From Ascaphus truei (Eukaryota > Chordata > Amphibia > Anura > Ascaphidae): a DNA stretch of 64,000 bases. Under the pieces are notes generated by a model. It saw nothing but the letters and a program-made list of their open reading frames with translations, was not told the DNA's origin and made no database searches. The DNA lies in assembly GCA_036426205.1 (NCBI GenBank), contig CM071587.1, forward strand, positions 2,333,068 to 2,397,067, given 5' to 3'. The translations under genes were made by a program, and so were the position numbers. Every line of letters starts with the position of its first letter. Position 1 is the stretch's first letter. This document shows positions 11,455 to 24,239 of this stretch, in pieces.

Positions 11455-11590
11455 AGGCCAAGAGTGGCACACCAACAGGCCACGATTTAAGGATGTCCCT
11501 GATTCAGCACAGGTGGCTCAATCAGTGGCTGTCATTTTGATTAACCTGTTGGTGACCCTTGAGGGTGGGCGTTGAGTAGCCCTGCTCCAG
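11455..11590. mobile_element. hAT-type MITE relative, degraded
   Basis: Contains CAGCACAGGTGGCTCAATCA and the GATGTCCCTGATTC block shared with the MITEs at 2227 and 6001. The right half is diverged and no target duplication is visible. Confidence 0.6.
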
Positions 11591-13490
11591 GATTTTACAT
11601 CCCTTGCATCACGCGGGCCTATAAGAAGCCACGACGGATGATGTCACGGCTTCCTATTGGCCCACGTGACGCGGGGAGATTTAAACCTCCATTTTGTTTG
11701 CCTTGGTGGAAATGCTACCGGCGGCACCTTGCCCGGTAAGAATTTCGGGAAGCAGGGGGTCCCCGGAGCTGAAATTAACGTGGTCCAGCTCCGAAAACCC
11801 CTGCTTCCTGTATATGTTAAAAAAAATACAAAATAACCCAGAGGAATTGGAACAGCAAAACTGTGTCTGCGTCTGCAGCAACCACGTATTTAACGTAAAA
11901 TAGCAGGGTATTCATTTTGACTTCTGCATATGTTCTGATCCATTACACCCATTATGTAACAGACAGGGATCCAAAGTACTGGTTCCCGTTGCTGGAGCCT
12001 GCATTGGACGCCAGGAAATCCCATCACGAGGCACAGATGCAGGGAGACGTTTTAATTTGATTGGTAACGGTTGGTTGGTCTGAGTGGCAGCAGCCATATT
12101 ACATTTTCATTGCGAATGCCGATGGCGCTCCCTGGAGATTCTGTATCGCACAGGCCAGTACAATCCGCTGGGGAGATGTAAACCCCCCCAGTGTCTTTCC
12201 CCGGGAGTGGACGCTAGGGGCGGCTCCTTCTCCCGGGGTGGAGAATTTCAGGAAGCAGAAATAACCGGGCAGGGAGGAGCTGCTCCTTTTTAACGCTGCT
12301 CTCATTCTCCGAATCCTTAACCCTTCCCATTTCTTCATCGTTGAAAAACGTCATTACGTTTTCCGATACACGAAACGTAATACAACCAAAATACCGTTCA
12401 CAATAATTCCAATATTCATTTACGTGTAAACGTACATTAAACCAGTAAATAATAATAGATTTGGCGCGCATAAGCTTTAGACCAAGACAGGACCAAACCA
12501 AAATGAAATCATAATTTGATGAGTCAAGGTTGTATTGCGACAAAGGTTTGTAGTTAACTCCTATACCTCTTCCCCTATTTTATATAAAAGATCTTTCCTT
12601 AGAAATCCCAGTAAAATGCCAGGTTTGGTAATGGAGTGCTGGTTCTTCCAGTAGTAAATGGTGTCCCGGGACCCCTCTGCATGTTGTCTCCCTGTTTGGA
12701 GGCAGCCCTTGCTCCTCAGTGTAGTTGCAACAATGTTGCTTTCCCCCCATTGCTCCCAGCCTGTTGCCTTGGCAACCCCACTAAAACTCTCTTGGTTTGG
12801 CTGTACCCCTTGCTATATTTTGAGAGTTAATCAGTCCTCTGCTTGTTCCCGCACAGGAAAGTCTGCTTCCTTTTGGACCAAGCAGCCATTAGGAGCAGTC
12901 TGTACCCCATCTCCTGGTAGCATTATCTTCATTCACCCCTCCTCCACACATGTCACTTACCCACAGTTCCCCTCATGCGTTACTATTGTTTTGCCTTTAC
13001 AATAAAGAACAGAAAGAAAGAAGGGCTCGGTGGGCATCTAAAGGGAGTGAACTACCTGCCTCTACCACTAGCCACAGTGTGCTGGAGTCAGAACTAATGG
13101 GTTAAAGACATCAAGCTGCATGGATACTATTAACTGGCTATTATAACAGGTCCGGATGATAAAGTTCTGGCTGTGACAGAACAAACAGTACAAAGGGTTC
13201 AGTGAATGGTGGGGATACAGCCAACAGGTCCCTACGCCAACTGACAAGCTGAGCCAAGCCACCTGAGCCTGGGCCATCTGAGCGAATAGATAAGACACAC
13301 ATGGATGTTCTGTATTGAAGGATGCGCTGTGATCGTTAGCTCTGCGGTGCCAAGATCGTCTCCCCCGTGTTGGCTCCTGCTCCCCTCACTCCCATTCATA
13401 GAAGCAGCAGCCTCAGCAGTATCGCTGGCAGGACACATGCAAACAGACAGCCTTACTGAGCAAACGGTATCCGCATAATGCATCTTCCTG
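11591..13490. other. Non-coding with interspersed repeat fragments
   Basis: A block at about 11640-11700 (CTTCCTATTGGCCCACGTGA and the following GCGGGGAGATTTAAAC-like words) is similar to 16900-16940, so this is probably a decayed interspersed repeat. The rest shows nothing I can name. Short open frames are not supported. Confidence 0.4.
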
Positions 13491-13496
13491 CTGTCC

Positions 13497-13690
13497 GCTC
13501 CTTACAGGGTCCTGCTGTCCCCACTTACAGGTTCCTGCTGTCCCCTCCTTACAGGGTCCTGCTGTCCCCTCCTTACAGGGTCCTGCTGTCCCCTCCTTAC
13601 AGGGTCCTGCTGTCCCCTCCTTACAGGGTCCTGCTGTCCCCTCCTTACAGGTTCCTGCTGTCCCCTCCTTTCAGGGTCCTGCTGTCCCGG
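13497..13690. repeat. 24-bp minisatellite
   Basis: Eight copies of CCTTACAGGGTCCTGCTGTC plus CCCT, close to identical. It directly abuts a different array at 13687. Confidence 0.92.
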
Positions 13691-13920
13691 CACAGCCTCG
13701 TTCTCATGCGTCTCCGGCACAGCCTCGTTCTCATGCGTCTCCGGCACAGCCTCGTTCTCATGCGTCTCCGGCACAGCCTTGTTCTCATGCGTCTCCGGCA
13801 CAGCCTCATTCTCATGCGTCTCTGGCACAGCCTCGTTCTCATGCGTCTCCAGCACAGCCTCGTTCTCATGCGTCTCCGGCACAGCCTCGTTCTCATGCGT
13901 CTCCGGCACAGCCTCGGAGC
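13687..13920. repeat. 27-bp minisatellite
   Basis: Nine copies of CACAGCCTCGTTCTCATGCG plus TCTCCGG, nearly uniform. It follows the 24-bp array with no spacer. Both unit lengths are multiples of 3, so a false 140-codon minus-strand frame (Glu/Thr/His-rich then Arg/Gln-rich) spans both. Confidence 0.92.
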
Positions 13921-15269
13921 ACACAGCTTAGTTCACCTCCATGTCAGGATCAGACTGAGGCCAGGAACGCTGATCGTGTTCCACTTACATAGAGTCTCTG
14001 CCACCATAGGAAAGCATGCGAGACGGGCCAGCGACCAACCACAGTGCGGATGCTGCACGGGAACCAATCAGGACGCAGGGACTCATCTACAATGGCCAAT
14101 CAGGGCTGCAGACGGGCTGGACCAGAGTTAAAGGGTGTGGAGTGAAATATGAATGGGACAATGGGAGCAGCGCCTAACAGCAGGAGCTCGGCACACAGCT
14201 TCCCCGGCCGGCAGGATATCCCTCGCTTTACTCGGCGCCACAATGTCTGGGAGATGTCAGCCAAATGCTCCGCTTTTTGGGGTGGATGGCCCCCTGGCCC
14301 GATCTCCGTCCCTGTGTCCCCTGCACCTCTCCTCCCCCTCCAGTCCCAGCATGAGCCAGTTCTCCGGACATGCGGGCTGCACAGAGGGTCTCTCAGCCCC
14401 GCATGTTTACCTCTGAGACCTCGGCTACGCTTTATATGTTCTTAGTCTTTCAGTACATTATCACACACAGGAATAAAGAATAACAGTTACAGGGAATGCA
14501 GGGGGCTACTGGGCATATAAAAATGGGGTAACCCTGGGGTCCAGTGGCCAGATGAGCCCCAGGGAGGACAGGTAGGGGCCAGGGAAAGGGTTTAACCTTT
14601 ATTATACTGGACCCCCTACCATCACAGTGTACTGTAATACAGTAACCAATCTTTCTTAACACTGTCCCCGTGACCGCACTCTTTGTCATGAAAAGACAAA
14701 ATGCGTAGAAATGCTGGAAAAAATCAAACGATAATTTGTTGTGTGAAGACAATTGGGATAGAATCGCTTATTTTCTTGTCAGCTCTTGCAATCAGCCCTG
14801 AGCGAGGGGATCGTTTTCTATACATGGCAGTCTGGGTATGTGTTTCCTATTGATCCAGACTGTGTAAGATTAGAGCCGGTATCACAATGCACCGCACCTC
14901 CCACCTTAAATATCGATTATTTCTCCGTTCTTCCAGTAGCACCTGTACCGTCACAACCTGAAGCACTCAGAGCCCGGATTAATCACAGCCCTGTCTATTA
15001 CTCTCATCAGGGTAACGAGCGGGTGTCCCTTCCCGTTAGGAATACAATCAGAGAGGTAAAGGACTAGGCGTAGGGTTGGTTTGTGATGCCAGGAACCCAT
15101 CAGTACCTCTGCGGAACTGCCAGAAATGATTATTTTTGTTTTAATAAAGAGTAAGTGCAGGATTCCATAAAAATGCATATTGGCCCATATTTACTAAATA
15201 GTGCTATGCCATGAGACACCTACCGGCATTAGAAGAATGGAACGAGCCTTGATCCGTAGGCAAAGCAGT
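13921..15269. other. Non-coding, nothing recognised
   Basis: Mixed sequence without a supportable gene. Confidence 0.4.
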
Positions 15270-15625
15270 CATCAGCAGCGCACTGCTAATGTAAGCTGCA
15301 AACTGCTAATGTAAGCAGCACACTGCTAATGTAAGCAGGGCAGCAACTTGCTAAGTAAAAACGCAGCAACAGCTGCTGAATGTAAAGGTGAGCACAGCAC
15401 ACTGGCTGAATGTCAAGCAAGCACCTAGCTGCCTAATGTTAATACAGTCAACAAACTGACTAAGTAATCAGCATCTTCATAGCTGTAGAGCGAGCTCACT
15501 GCTAATAGTAAGCTGCACCTTCCTAAATAGTATGCAGAGCACCACTGCACTGGTAGCAGTCAGGCACTGTGGCGTAGATAAGCGACCCACTGCTAACATG
15601 GTAAGGACCACAGCACGACGTATAC
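15270..15625. repeat. Degenerate 18- to 24-bp array
   Basis: Noisy copies of a CAGCACACTGCTAATGTAAG word that fade to the right. Single-base indels are frequent, as in other arrays of this window. Confidence 0.65.
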
Positions 15626-17000
15626 TAATAGCAAGCACAAACTTGCCCATACTAATACACTAACAAACCGGGCAATGGCAGTATTTATAGAGAGGCAGCT
15701 TTGGTATTTTGCAATGTAGCCTAGTAGAAGCAAAGGTTTGTTTGTCGCCTATTGTAATAGACCAAGGAATCTAATTCTTCCGAAGAGAATGTTTTATGCA
15801 CTGAACCGCATCATCATAATTCTGCCCACAAAGTGTGGGAATCGTGTACAGAAAAGAGTTTTATTTATGGTGTGGGTGTAGGAAACATCTATAAAAATCA
15901 TTTGGTAAGGAACCGTGGTAGGCAACATAACCAACAAGCCTCACAAATCATCCTAAAAGAACCACATACGATGTCCACGGAGAGGGTACCCACCGGATGG
16001 ACAGAGGGGACGTGTGCCGTCAAATCCTCCACGTGCTGTTTCCGTAGAATGCAATACTTTGCATGCTGCCGTCTGGAAAAGTGTGCTTACAAACGTTGCT
16101 AACAGAGTCTACTGCAGAATTGTTACCCAGGCTTTGATATTGCAGGTAGAGGGCCATTATTCCTTACTTGCCCTCGGACACTGAGTAGCAGGTAAGTTAG
16201 TAATTTGGCAGGATTTTGCTGTCAAAATCAGTCATCTGTTAGGCTCTTTTTTTTTCTGAAACACGGACCACAAACAGGCCACGTTTTGGGTTGTTGTCCT
16301 TAAGCTGCAGTTCAGTCTTTTTTTAAATGAATTTTTTACTTCAATAGTTGCATGATGGGATCATCTTCTAATTACCTAAGAAAGTAGAACTCATAGCTTC
16401 CGGGGGTGGCAAACATTGCGTTCTCCGTCTATTGATCCGGCAAGTTTGTGGCGATGACATCTAAATATGGGGATGTAAATCGTTGCCAGTAGAGAACAAG
16501 CCATGCACATTGTAAGAATAGAATACAAGAAATTGGATTTGTCAAAGTTGTGTTTTTTTTTTTAAAAACAAGAAAAATGCTGTGGAAAGTCATTGTTTTT
16601 CATTACTACAGAACCTGATTTATTAAAAAAAACAACACACATCGCGGATATTGCCTGGGGAAGACTGCAAGCGTTTAAAGAGGCCAATCCCAATAGGGGC
16701 CACTATACATGTTAGTTTTTTAATATTAATAAACTTAAGCTGGAGGGTCTCCGGGTGCTGAACCCCATTCCTATTCAGCTTCAGGGGTCCACCTGCTGTC
16801 CCAACAGGTATGTACCTAAACTCGCTAATAGGTATCCGAGTAGCTAGCTGGTGCTCCAGGTTCACATTATGAACGCTTTTCAAAGCTCACAAGCTGCTGA
16901 AGCTTCCTAATTGGCCCGTTGACGCGGGATCTTTAAACTGTACAAAGTTGGAAGCAGACGGTAGGCCACGGGTCAATTCTATAGGGACCAAGCCGATGCA
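15626..17000. other. Non-coding, nothing recognised
   Basis: AT-rich sequence. A fragment at about 16900-16940 shares words with 11640-11700. No gene is supported. Confidence 0.4.
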
Positions 17001-19080
17001 AGATGCATATGCAGCGCACACAAAAAGAGCAGATACACGGAACGCAGCAGTAAAATAAAGAGGTCCTTATTGTGGGTCATCTTCATGATGTCACTAGGCA
17101 GATAGGTGCAAAAAGCCTCGCTTTACTATAACCTGTTTCAAGCGCCTGTACGTGTCTTGGAATAACGTCACCCCGAGAGTCATAGTATGTGTGCCAGATG
17201 TTTCACCAGCTTTATGGGTCTCAATAGCTAGAATTGTAGAAAATCGACCGTTAGAATCGGAGAGGGGAACGGAAAGTGGACGCGATATTCACTAACCGGA
17301 AGTTGACGCCGGTTTATTGCACCGTAACCGGAAGTGACACAGCGAATATTCAACCTAACCGGATTGAGGCGTCAGGCGCAAGAGTGCGCAGGAGTCGTGA
17401 ATAATTGACAAGTGATGGTCTCGTTCGTATATACAGTACTACAACGATCATCTCTCTGCTTTTGGCAGTGAGCAAGGAAGACCATCTCACAGGCTAAACT
17501 GCTATTCCTGCCGGTTGGGGATACACATGAGTCTACTGCGATCGTTCATCCAACCGGGAAGTGAGCGTAATCGAATAGTGTGATAGCACGAGGGACTCTG
17601 TGGTATATAAAAAATGTGAGGTTGTCATAGATCAACCAAAAGATGCACATCGTCCAGGTGTACATAGAGAAAAAACTAGTAAATAGAGGGGGCGGAATAT
17701 GGCGCAAATACACAGGTACAAATACAAGATAACTCTTTCATGACAGTATAACACAACGGGTTAATATGAGTGCCAACAATAAACTGTGTTTGCGGAGAAA
17801 TAATACATTGAAAGGACAATCCTTGTGTAACAAATCAGAATCTCTCGAAACAGTAAGATCAATCAAAAAGACTATGATTCTAATGAATTTGCCTGTAGCC
17901 AACATTTCTGGTACTGACCCATATGGCTCCATAGAAACATTCAATTCAATGCAATTGGAGTATACCCCAACAACAACCAAAGGGCGGCTAAACAAGAAGG
18001 GACAACTATATAAAAAGAAAATGTCTGGGATTTATACCCTCGGGTCATATCAACAGGGGGTATAAAAACAGATTCGGGAGTTGAACCATTCCTATCATAA
18101 TTATGGTTATTGATAAATGATCAATGTGTGTATTTTGTCAAATCGGTTGTGAATTAGGATGATATAGGCAAAAATCTCTGCTCTAAACTATGAGTATCTA
18201 GCCCCCCACCAGTTTTAAACTCTCTATACATATGTTCTTTAATTGCCTTATTCTGCAATAATCCTTTGGTCCTATTGCTCCGTAATATTAGATCCAAATA
18301 GACGTTACTAAGTATTTTATTATTGAACTGTGATGTCCTGATTATGTACCTCCGATTTGTTTTTGTCTTTTTTATGCGTTTGTTAAATATCTATGCTTTT
18401 ATTACATAGTCAGACTGATCACTTAAGCAAAGAAATTTGTGCCATATTCCCATCCCCCTCTATTTACTATTTATTTTCTAATGTTTCCACTAGGACGATT
18501 GACAGTTTTGTGGTGCTATGACAACCTACATTGTTTATATACACCCCCTGATCACCACGTGTAACAATCGATACAAGTCACTTCCGGTATTAGACTGAGC
18601 GATCGCGCAAGATAAGACTCAGTGACCCAAGGCAAGACAAGAGTTTAACACCTGACTTGAAATTGGATCTTCTATGCTGACCAAAATGAGAAGAGATAGA
18701 AATCGTGTATACAATTAGAAACGAGACAACAATATGGTGTTCAATTATTCATATCGCGCAAATCCGCAAAAGACTCACTATCCGGTTCAGTATGATCTCG
18801 CAGTCACTTTCGGTTTTCGATTCTAACGGCTATTTTTAAAATCTAGCTAATAAAAATGAGACCTACTATAACTAGGGTGAACATTGCACACCAACTATAC
18901 TCTCATGACGATAGCCCGTCATGCGTGAAACCCGGTAAGAGAAGGAGCATTTTTGAGCACTATCGCTCGTCTGCACCAGAAGTAATAACAATAAAGGACT
19001 TTTAATTGTACCATGACTACTGTTCACGAGATGTATCCTGCTCTTTATTGTGCTTGTGTGCGCTGGACAAAAAAAATACA
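17000..19080. mobile_element. Penelope-like element remnant with inverted flanking repeats
   Basis: The two ends are diverged inverted copies. The left, on the minus strand (about 17000-17460), and the right, on the plus strand (about 18560-19080), share blocks such as GCCGTTAGAATCG, the CCGGAAGTGAC/GTCACTTCCGG pair, and words around AATAAAGGAC and CTGCTCTTT. Inverted long terminal-like repeats are known for Penelope-like retroelements. A hammerhead-like stretch near 18904-18931 (TGACGATAGC, then GTGAAAC) supports this. The interior has no intact reverse transcriptase or GIY-YIG frame. An alternative is a large foldback DNA transposon. Confidence 0.5.
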
Positions 19081-21399
19081 CCATGCATGTTGCTGTAACC
19101 ATATAACCTCTACCCTACATGCAAAAGCAACGCTCTATCTTGGAAAGTCACACCAATGGCATTTGTCTCCTTTCTTTTAGTTTTCTTTATCTGTCTTTGA
19201 CTGTGAGGTTAAACTTAATAAATCGGTGTTCATTAGCAGTATGTCAGACCAACCATCCAACATCAGGCAGGAGAAGGGGATGGGGCTCACTATATCTTCA
19301 ACAACAAAAACCCAAACTCACCAAGGACATTATATTTAATGGAGTACAAGGAACACAATATGCTCACCCATAATGATAACCATCATTGCTCCACAACTCT
19401 ATACTACCACTGCCCACTCCAGCACAATTATACCAATCTCTCATTCGAAAGATATTAATTGCATCGAACATATAAAATGCATAAATAACACGACCCACAA
19501 CCAAAAACTTACAATAGTTATCGTCCACATCCTCACTTCAACTGTGTGTCATTTACCACTGGTTCAAAATTCTCGAAAAACCTGGGGGGAGAGGAGAGGA
19601 GATGAAGGGGCATGGGGAGTCGTAGCAAGCCCTAATGCACAATGGCCTGTATCGTCCAAATCAAACTCTTAAGTATTATTATGTAGTGGTGTGCCCCCCC
19701 TCTCCTTTACGTTCATCACCTATCTTCCTTTTTCTCTTCCCCTTGACTGGAATTCATTTACTCTTTCCTCTTTTTTGCCTTCGCGGTTTTGCCCTTTTCC
19801 TTTTTTACTTATATCATTTGCATAGCCAAGGCTTCAATGGTCGCAGACCTGGCATGTGTAATAGTAGAAGAAAAGACGGATTAGGTTGAGCATGTATCTA
19901 CTCACTGAAAAACCTAGACATGTTATGGCGAGTGTTATGGGGTAAAAGGCTTGAAGTTTAATCGATCTACAATATCCCAAAGTGGATTATAATTTGGGAA
20001 TAACCTATCTACAATACTGGCATTGAGCTTGGGAAAGCTCACGGCGGTGGTTGCCTGAGGAGAAGTAATTGAATTTTAAAAATCTCAAAATACCGGAGTT
20101 ATGGTAGAAGGGAGCAAAAAACCGTGACACATGAAAAAATTTGAGGAGCGTATGTGAGTGTTAAAAGGTGTGGAGGTCTGACTGCCCAGAGTATTTCACG
20201 ACTTGGGGCTGTAGTGGACATTCCGGACAATGGAGGTGGTCAAGTTCTTATGTTCTGGGCAAGAGGTCATATGAGTGTGGGGCAAGCGCCTGCAGGGGGT
20301 GCTTAGCAGTGGCCCCGGTTGGCCCAGGCTGACGATGGGTAGCTTTCATGAGGTATTCGTGGGTACAAGTAAATTGCCACCCATAGAAGTAGTGGTGTAT
20401 TTAATTGTAGCAATAATCGCCACAAGCCCATGGTTGATTTATCGGGTTCCTTGGGCACCACATTCTACACAGTTGACTATAATCCTTCGATAAGTTATTT
20501 AAAGATCACATAGTCCCGGAGGAAGGCTGATAAAGGATCCCCTTGAGAGTTGGCGATACGTATGGATTGATATTAAGGGGGATAAACAAAGCCCAGTTGG
20601 TGGTGGCTGTTAGGGTTAAGAAAGTGACTTTTATAAACCTTGCCGCCAGAAACGCTATTGTCGGATGGAGCTGTGAGAAAGTAGGGTTATGTTTTAAGAC
20701 TACTATATCTTCACCGGATTTCTGCCCATTCTAAGCTACAAAACAAAAACAAAACAAAAAAAAAAAACAACAGCCAAACAAAAGCAACAACAACGAGGCT
20801 AGGGCCGGAATTGCGCCACTGCTTGAGGGAAGTTGAGTTTTAGGGGTATTTGGTTTGAGAACCATTATAATGCCTTTACACCCACAGTTCCCGTATGTAA
20901 TCATAACTCTATACAGGGCTGGCACTATATCGGGTTACGTATGCATTATTAATAAAAAGCCAATGTGCCTTTGTGAACCCCCACTATCTTCGTGTTCTGT
21001 GTTTTTATTATAAGTGTTATTACATGGGTAATGATACAACGGGGTTGCGGTTGGGGGGGTGGAAGCTCCATCGCAGCTCGCCAGTGCACGTTACTACTGC
21101 TCTGCAAGTATCCAGACAGACATTACGGGAACTCCGTCATTTTTAACGTAACACGGTGATATCGACAAAGGACAACAGTTTACAATAACACCATTGTCGT
21201 GCACATAGTAGTAAGGAATATTCCGTTGTGAACTGTAGATGGGACACTAAGACAACAGACATAGTAGGGGGGGGCTACGGTCAGCGAGATGAGTTGATCA
21301 CAAAAACGAGGCTTTGATCTTCAGTGCAGTCAAGAAGATGTCTTGCTTGTGTTATTTAAATTCTACTTTATAATTTATAATTTGCTCGAGACACTGTAA
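19081..21399. other. Non-coding, nothing recognised
   Basis: AT-rich, with an A-rich CAAAACAAAA run near 20740-20790. Short open frames look random. No family is recognised. Confidence 0.35.
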
Positions 21400-21419
21400 T
21401 TATAAAAAATTCCATGTAA

Positions 21420-22110
21420 GGAGATGGGTGTGTGAGTGTGTTGGTAATATAGCGGTAGTGAGATGTGTGCTGTATAATGTAGGGAGGAGGTGTATGTGTG
21501 TGTGTGTACAAGCATTTGGAGGATGTGGATGATGATAGCAGTTAGAGATTGTGTAGTGTGTATAGTTGTCGATGTTTTTTAAGCAGTTAGGAGATGTGAT
21601 GTGGTGCTGATATAGCAGTTAGGAGATGTGTGTGTGTGTGTGTGATAGAGAGTTAGGAGATGTGGTAGTGTAGATGTGTGTGTGTGTGTGTATAGCGAGT
21701 TAGGAGATGTGTGTGTGTTTGTGTGTAATGTGCTGTGTGTGTTAAGTAGTTATGAGCAATGTTTGGAGTGTGTGTAATCAGGGCACGTTAGGAGATGTGT
21801 GTGTATAGCAGTTAGGAGATGTGTGTGTGTGTTGCAGTTAGGAGATCTCTGTGTGTCTGTTTGTGTCTTTGGTTATAGCAGTTAGGAGATCTGTGTGTGT
21901 ATGTGTATAGCATTTAGAGAGATCTGTGGTGTGTGTGTGTGTGTGTATGTGTATAGCAGTTAGATGTGTTTGTGTGTGTGTCTAGCAGATAGGAGATCTG
22001 TGTGTGTGTTTGTGTGTGTGTGTGTATAGCAGATAGGAGGTGTGTGTGTATAGCAGATAGGAGATCTTTGTGTGTGTGTGTGTGTGTGTGTGTGTATAGC
22101 AGATAGGAGA
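21420..22110. repeat. GT-rich minisatellite, left part
   Basis: Variants of TATAGCAGTTAGGAGATGTG followed by GT dinucleotides of variable length. The same array resumes at 23345-23625 beyond an inserted LINE. Confidence 0.88.
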
Positions 22111-23345
22111 TTGTATTGTATGTCTTTATTTATATAGCGCCATTAATGTACATAGCGACTTCACATAGTATACACGGGTAACTCGTAAAATACACACCGA
22201 TAATATAAATAACAGATCATTGGGAATAAGTGCTTTAGACATAAAAAGTACATTAAGGAAGAGGAGTCCCGCCACCGAGGAGCATCTACAATCTAATTGG
22301 TAGAGTAGGGAAAAACATACAGAGACAGGTGCGAGGGAGTTCTGGTAAGTGCGTCTGCAGGGGTGCCAAAGCTTTATGTATCATGTGTGTCAGATGATAT
22401 CCACAAGACAGTGCTTTACATATGCTTCTATATAAGCTTATGGTATCTATAAGTGGTGGGTCTTAAAGGTGGATAGAGAGGGCTAGTCAGTTTTAGGGAA
22501 GGGCATTCCAGAGGTGTGGGGGCAGTCAGTGAAAAAGGTTTAATAAGGGAGCGGTGAGAGGGTCTTTTAGATTAAAAAGGGGGTAGAAAGAAGACAATCC
22601 TTGAGCAGAACACAAGAAGTTGGGTTATGGTGCATAGCGAGAAATTAGGGCTGAGATGTAAGGAGGGGCAGAAGAGTGTAAAGCTTTAAAAGAAGTGAGG
22701 AGAAGCAATGGAGTGTGAGATGCAGGATTGATATGGAAGCCAGGAGAGGGATTTCAGGAGGGGAGATGCTGATGACAGATCTAGGAAAAGAGAAGAGTGA
22801 TTCTGGCAGCACACATTTAGGATAGATTGTAGGGGAAACAGGTGGGAGGCAGGAGGCCGGAGCAGGAGGTTACAGTAATCAAAGACGGGATAGAAATAGA
22901 GGGCCTGAGTCAGAGTTTTAGCAGTCGAGCAACAGAGGAAAGGACATCTGTTTTGTTATATTGCGGAGGAAAAGCGACAAGTTTTTAAATGTTTGAATGT
23001 GAGGGGCGAATGTGATAGAGGAGTCTGGTGTGACCCCTATGCAGCGTGCTGGGCTACTGGTGAATGATCGTAGTTTCCAACAGTAGGTGGATGAGGTAGT
23101 AGGGGCCAGGTTGGGAGGAGTATGAGGAGCCTCTGTTTTAGCCATGTTGAGTTTAAGGGACGGAGGCCATCCAGTGAATGATAGCAGAGAGACATTCATA
23201 AACTTTGGTCTGTATTAGCAGGTGTAAGGTCGGGTGGTTGAAAAGTATATTTGTGTGTCGTCAGCATAGAGGTAGTATTTAAACCCAAAATATTTATGAG
23301 GTCACTCAGAGAGAGTGTGTACAGAGAAAAGAAAAGGTCCAGGAC
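22111..23345 (-). mobile_element. L2-type non-LTR retrotransposon fragment
   Basis: On the minus strand the sequence encodes pieces of a LINE reverse transcriptase in broken frames. These include a fragment around FSLYTLSLSDLI, a residue of the YADDTQIYF active-site region decayed near 23250, and the thumb-region words LKLNMAKTE and GVTPDSSITFAPHIQ at about 23150-22960. The 3' end on the plus map is at about 22112 and carries the TTTATTTATATAGCGCCATT tail typical of this family. The 5' part is truncated. It is inserted inside the GT-rich minisatellite that flanks it on both sides. Confidence 0.8.
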
Positions 23346-23453
23346 AGAGATCTGTGTTGTGTGTGTGTATAGCAGATAGGACATCTGTGTGTGGTGTGTG
23401 TGTGTGTGTGTGTGTTGTGTGTGTGGTGTGTGTGTGTGGTTGTTGGTGGTGTG

Positions 23454-23485
<32 letters not shown>

Positions 23486-23625
23486 TGTTTGTGTGTTTGT
23501 GTGTAGCCAGATAGAGATCTGTGGTGTGTGGTGTTAGCAGAATAGGAGACTCTGTGTGTGTGTGTGTGTGGGTGTGTGTGTATATGTTTATAGCAGTTAG
23601 GAGATGTGAGTGTGTATAAGCATGT
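23345..23625. repeat. GT-rich minisatellite, right part
   Basis: Continuation of the 21420-22110 array: TATAGCAGATAGGACATCTG words with long GT runs. A fake His/Thr-rich minus-strand frame arises from it. Confidence 0.88.
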
Positions 23626-24235
23626 AAGGGCAAAATAATAACAGGTAACGAAATAAGGCACAGAAATAAAGATTACTTTCATAGAAAAGAGAATGGCGTA
23701 GATGTTTCCGATGTTCGCCAACGTTGGCTCCCCGGTGGTACACTCCCACGGGTGAAATACCGCGGTGGTCCTGCCCCCTTCTCGCCCGTGACTCATTCAT
23801 AACATGGCTGCTTCTCTCACTGGGGCATCGTGCATGTACCCACTGCGGCTCGCTGGGGCCACGGGGTCAGTGCAGTTACTGTCACCGATACTTATACAAT
23901 TACTATGAGAGAGAACCCTGACCCTCGTAGAATAAATCCCAAAACCGCTCACTGATCTTTCTAAACCCGGGATCAAGGCAAACCATGAAGTTTTACGTGA
24001 ACTTTGCACACGGATACACACTCCACAGTTCTGTAGCGTTTTGATCTCAGACATTTAAAAACACAAATATTTTCAACGTTAGGAATGCCACGGTGTATTT
24101 TGTAATATTGGATGTAGACTTGAGCTTTTCTGTCTTTTGTAGAATACATCTGAGATAGCATCCAAGATCTTCCATTACAATCCCCCGATTTTGATAAAAG
24201 TTTACACAAGTTTCAATTATTATTTCCTCACTGCT
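23626..24235. other. Non-coding, nothing recognised
   Basis: Unique-looking sequence between two arrays. Short open frames are not supported. Confidence 0.4.
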
Positions 24236-24239
24236 GGAA

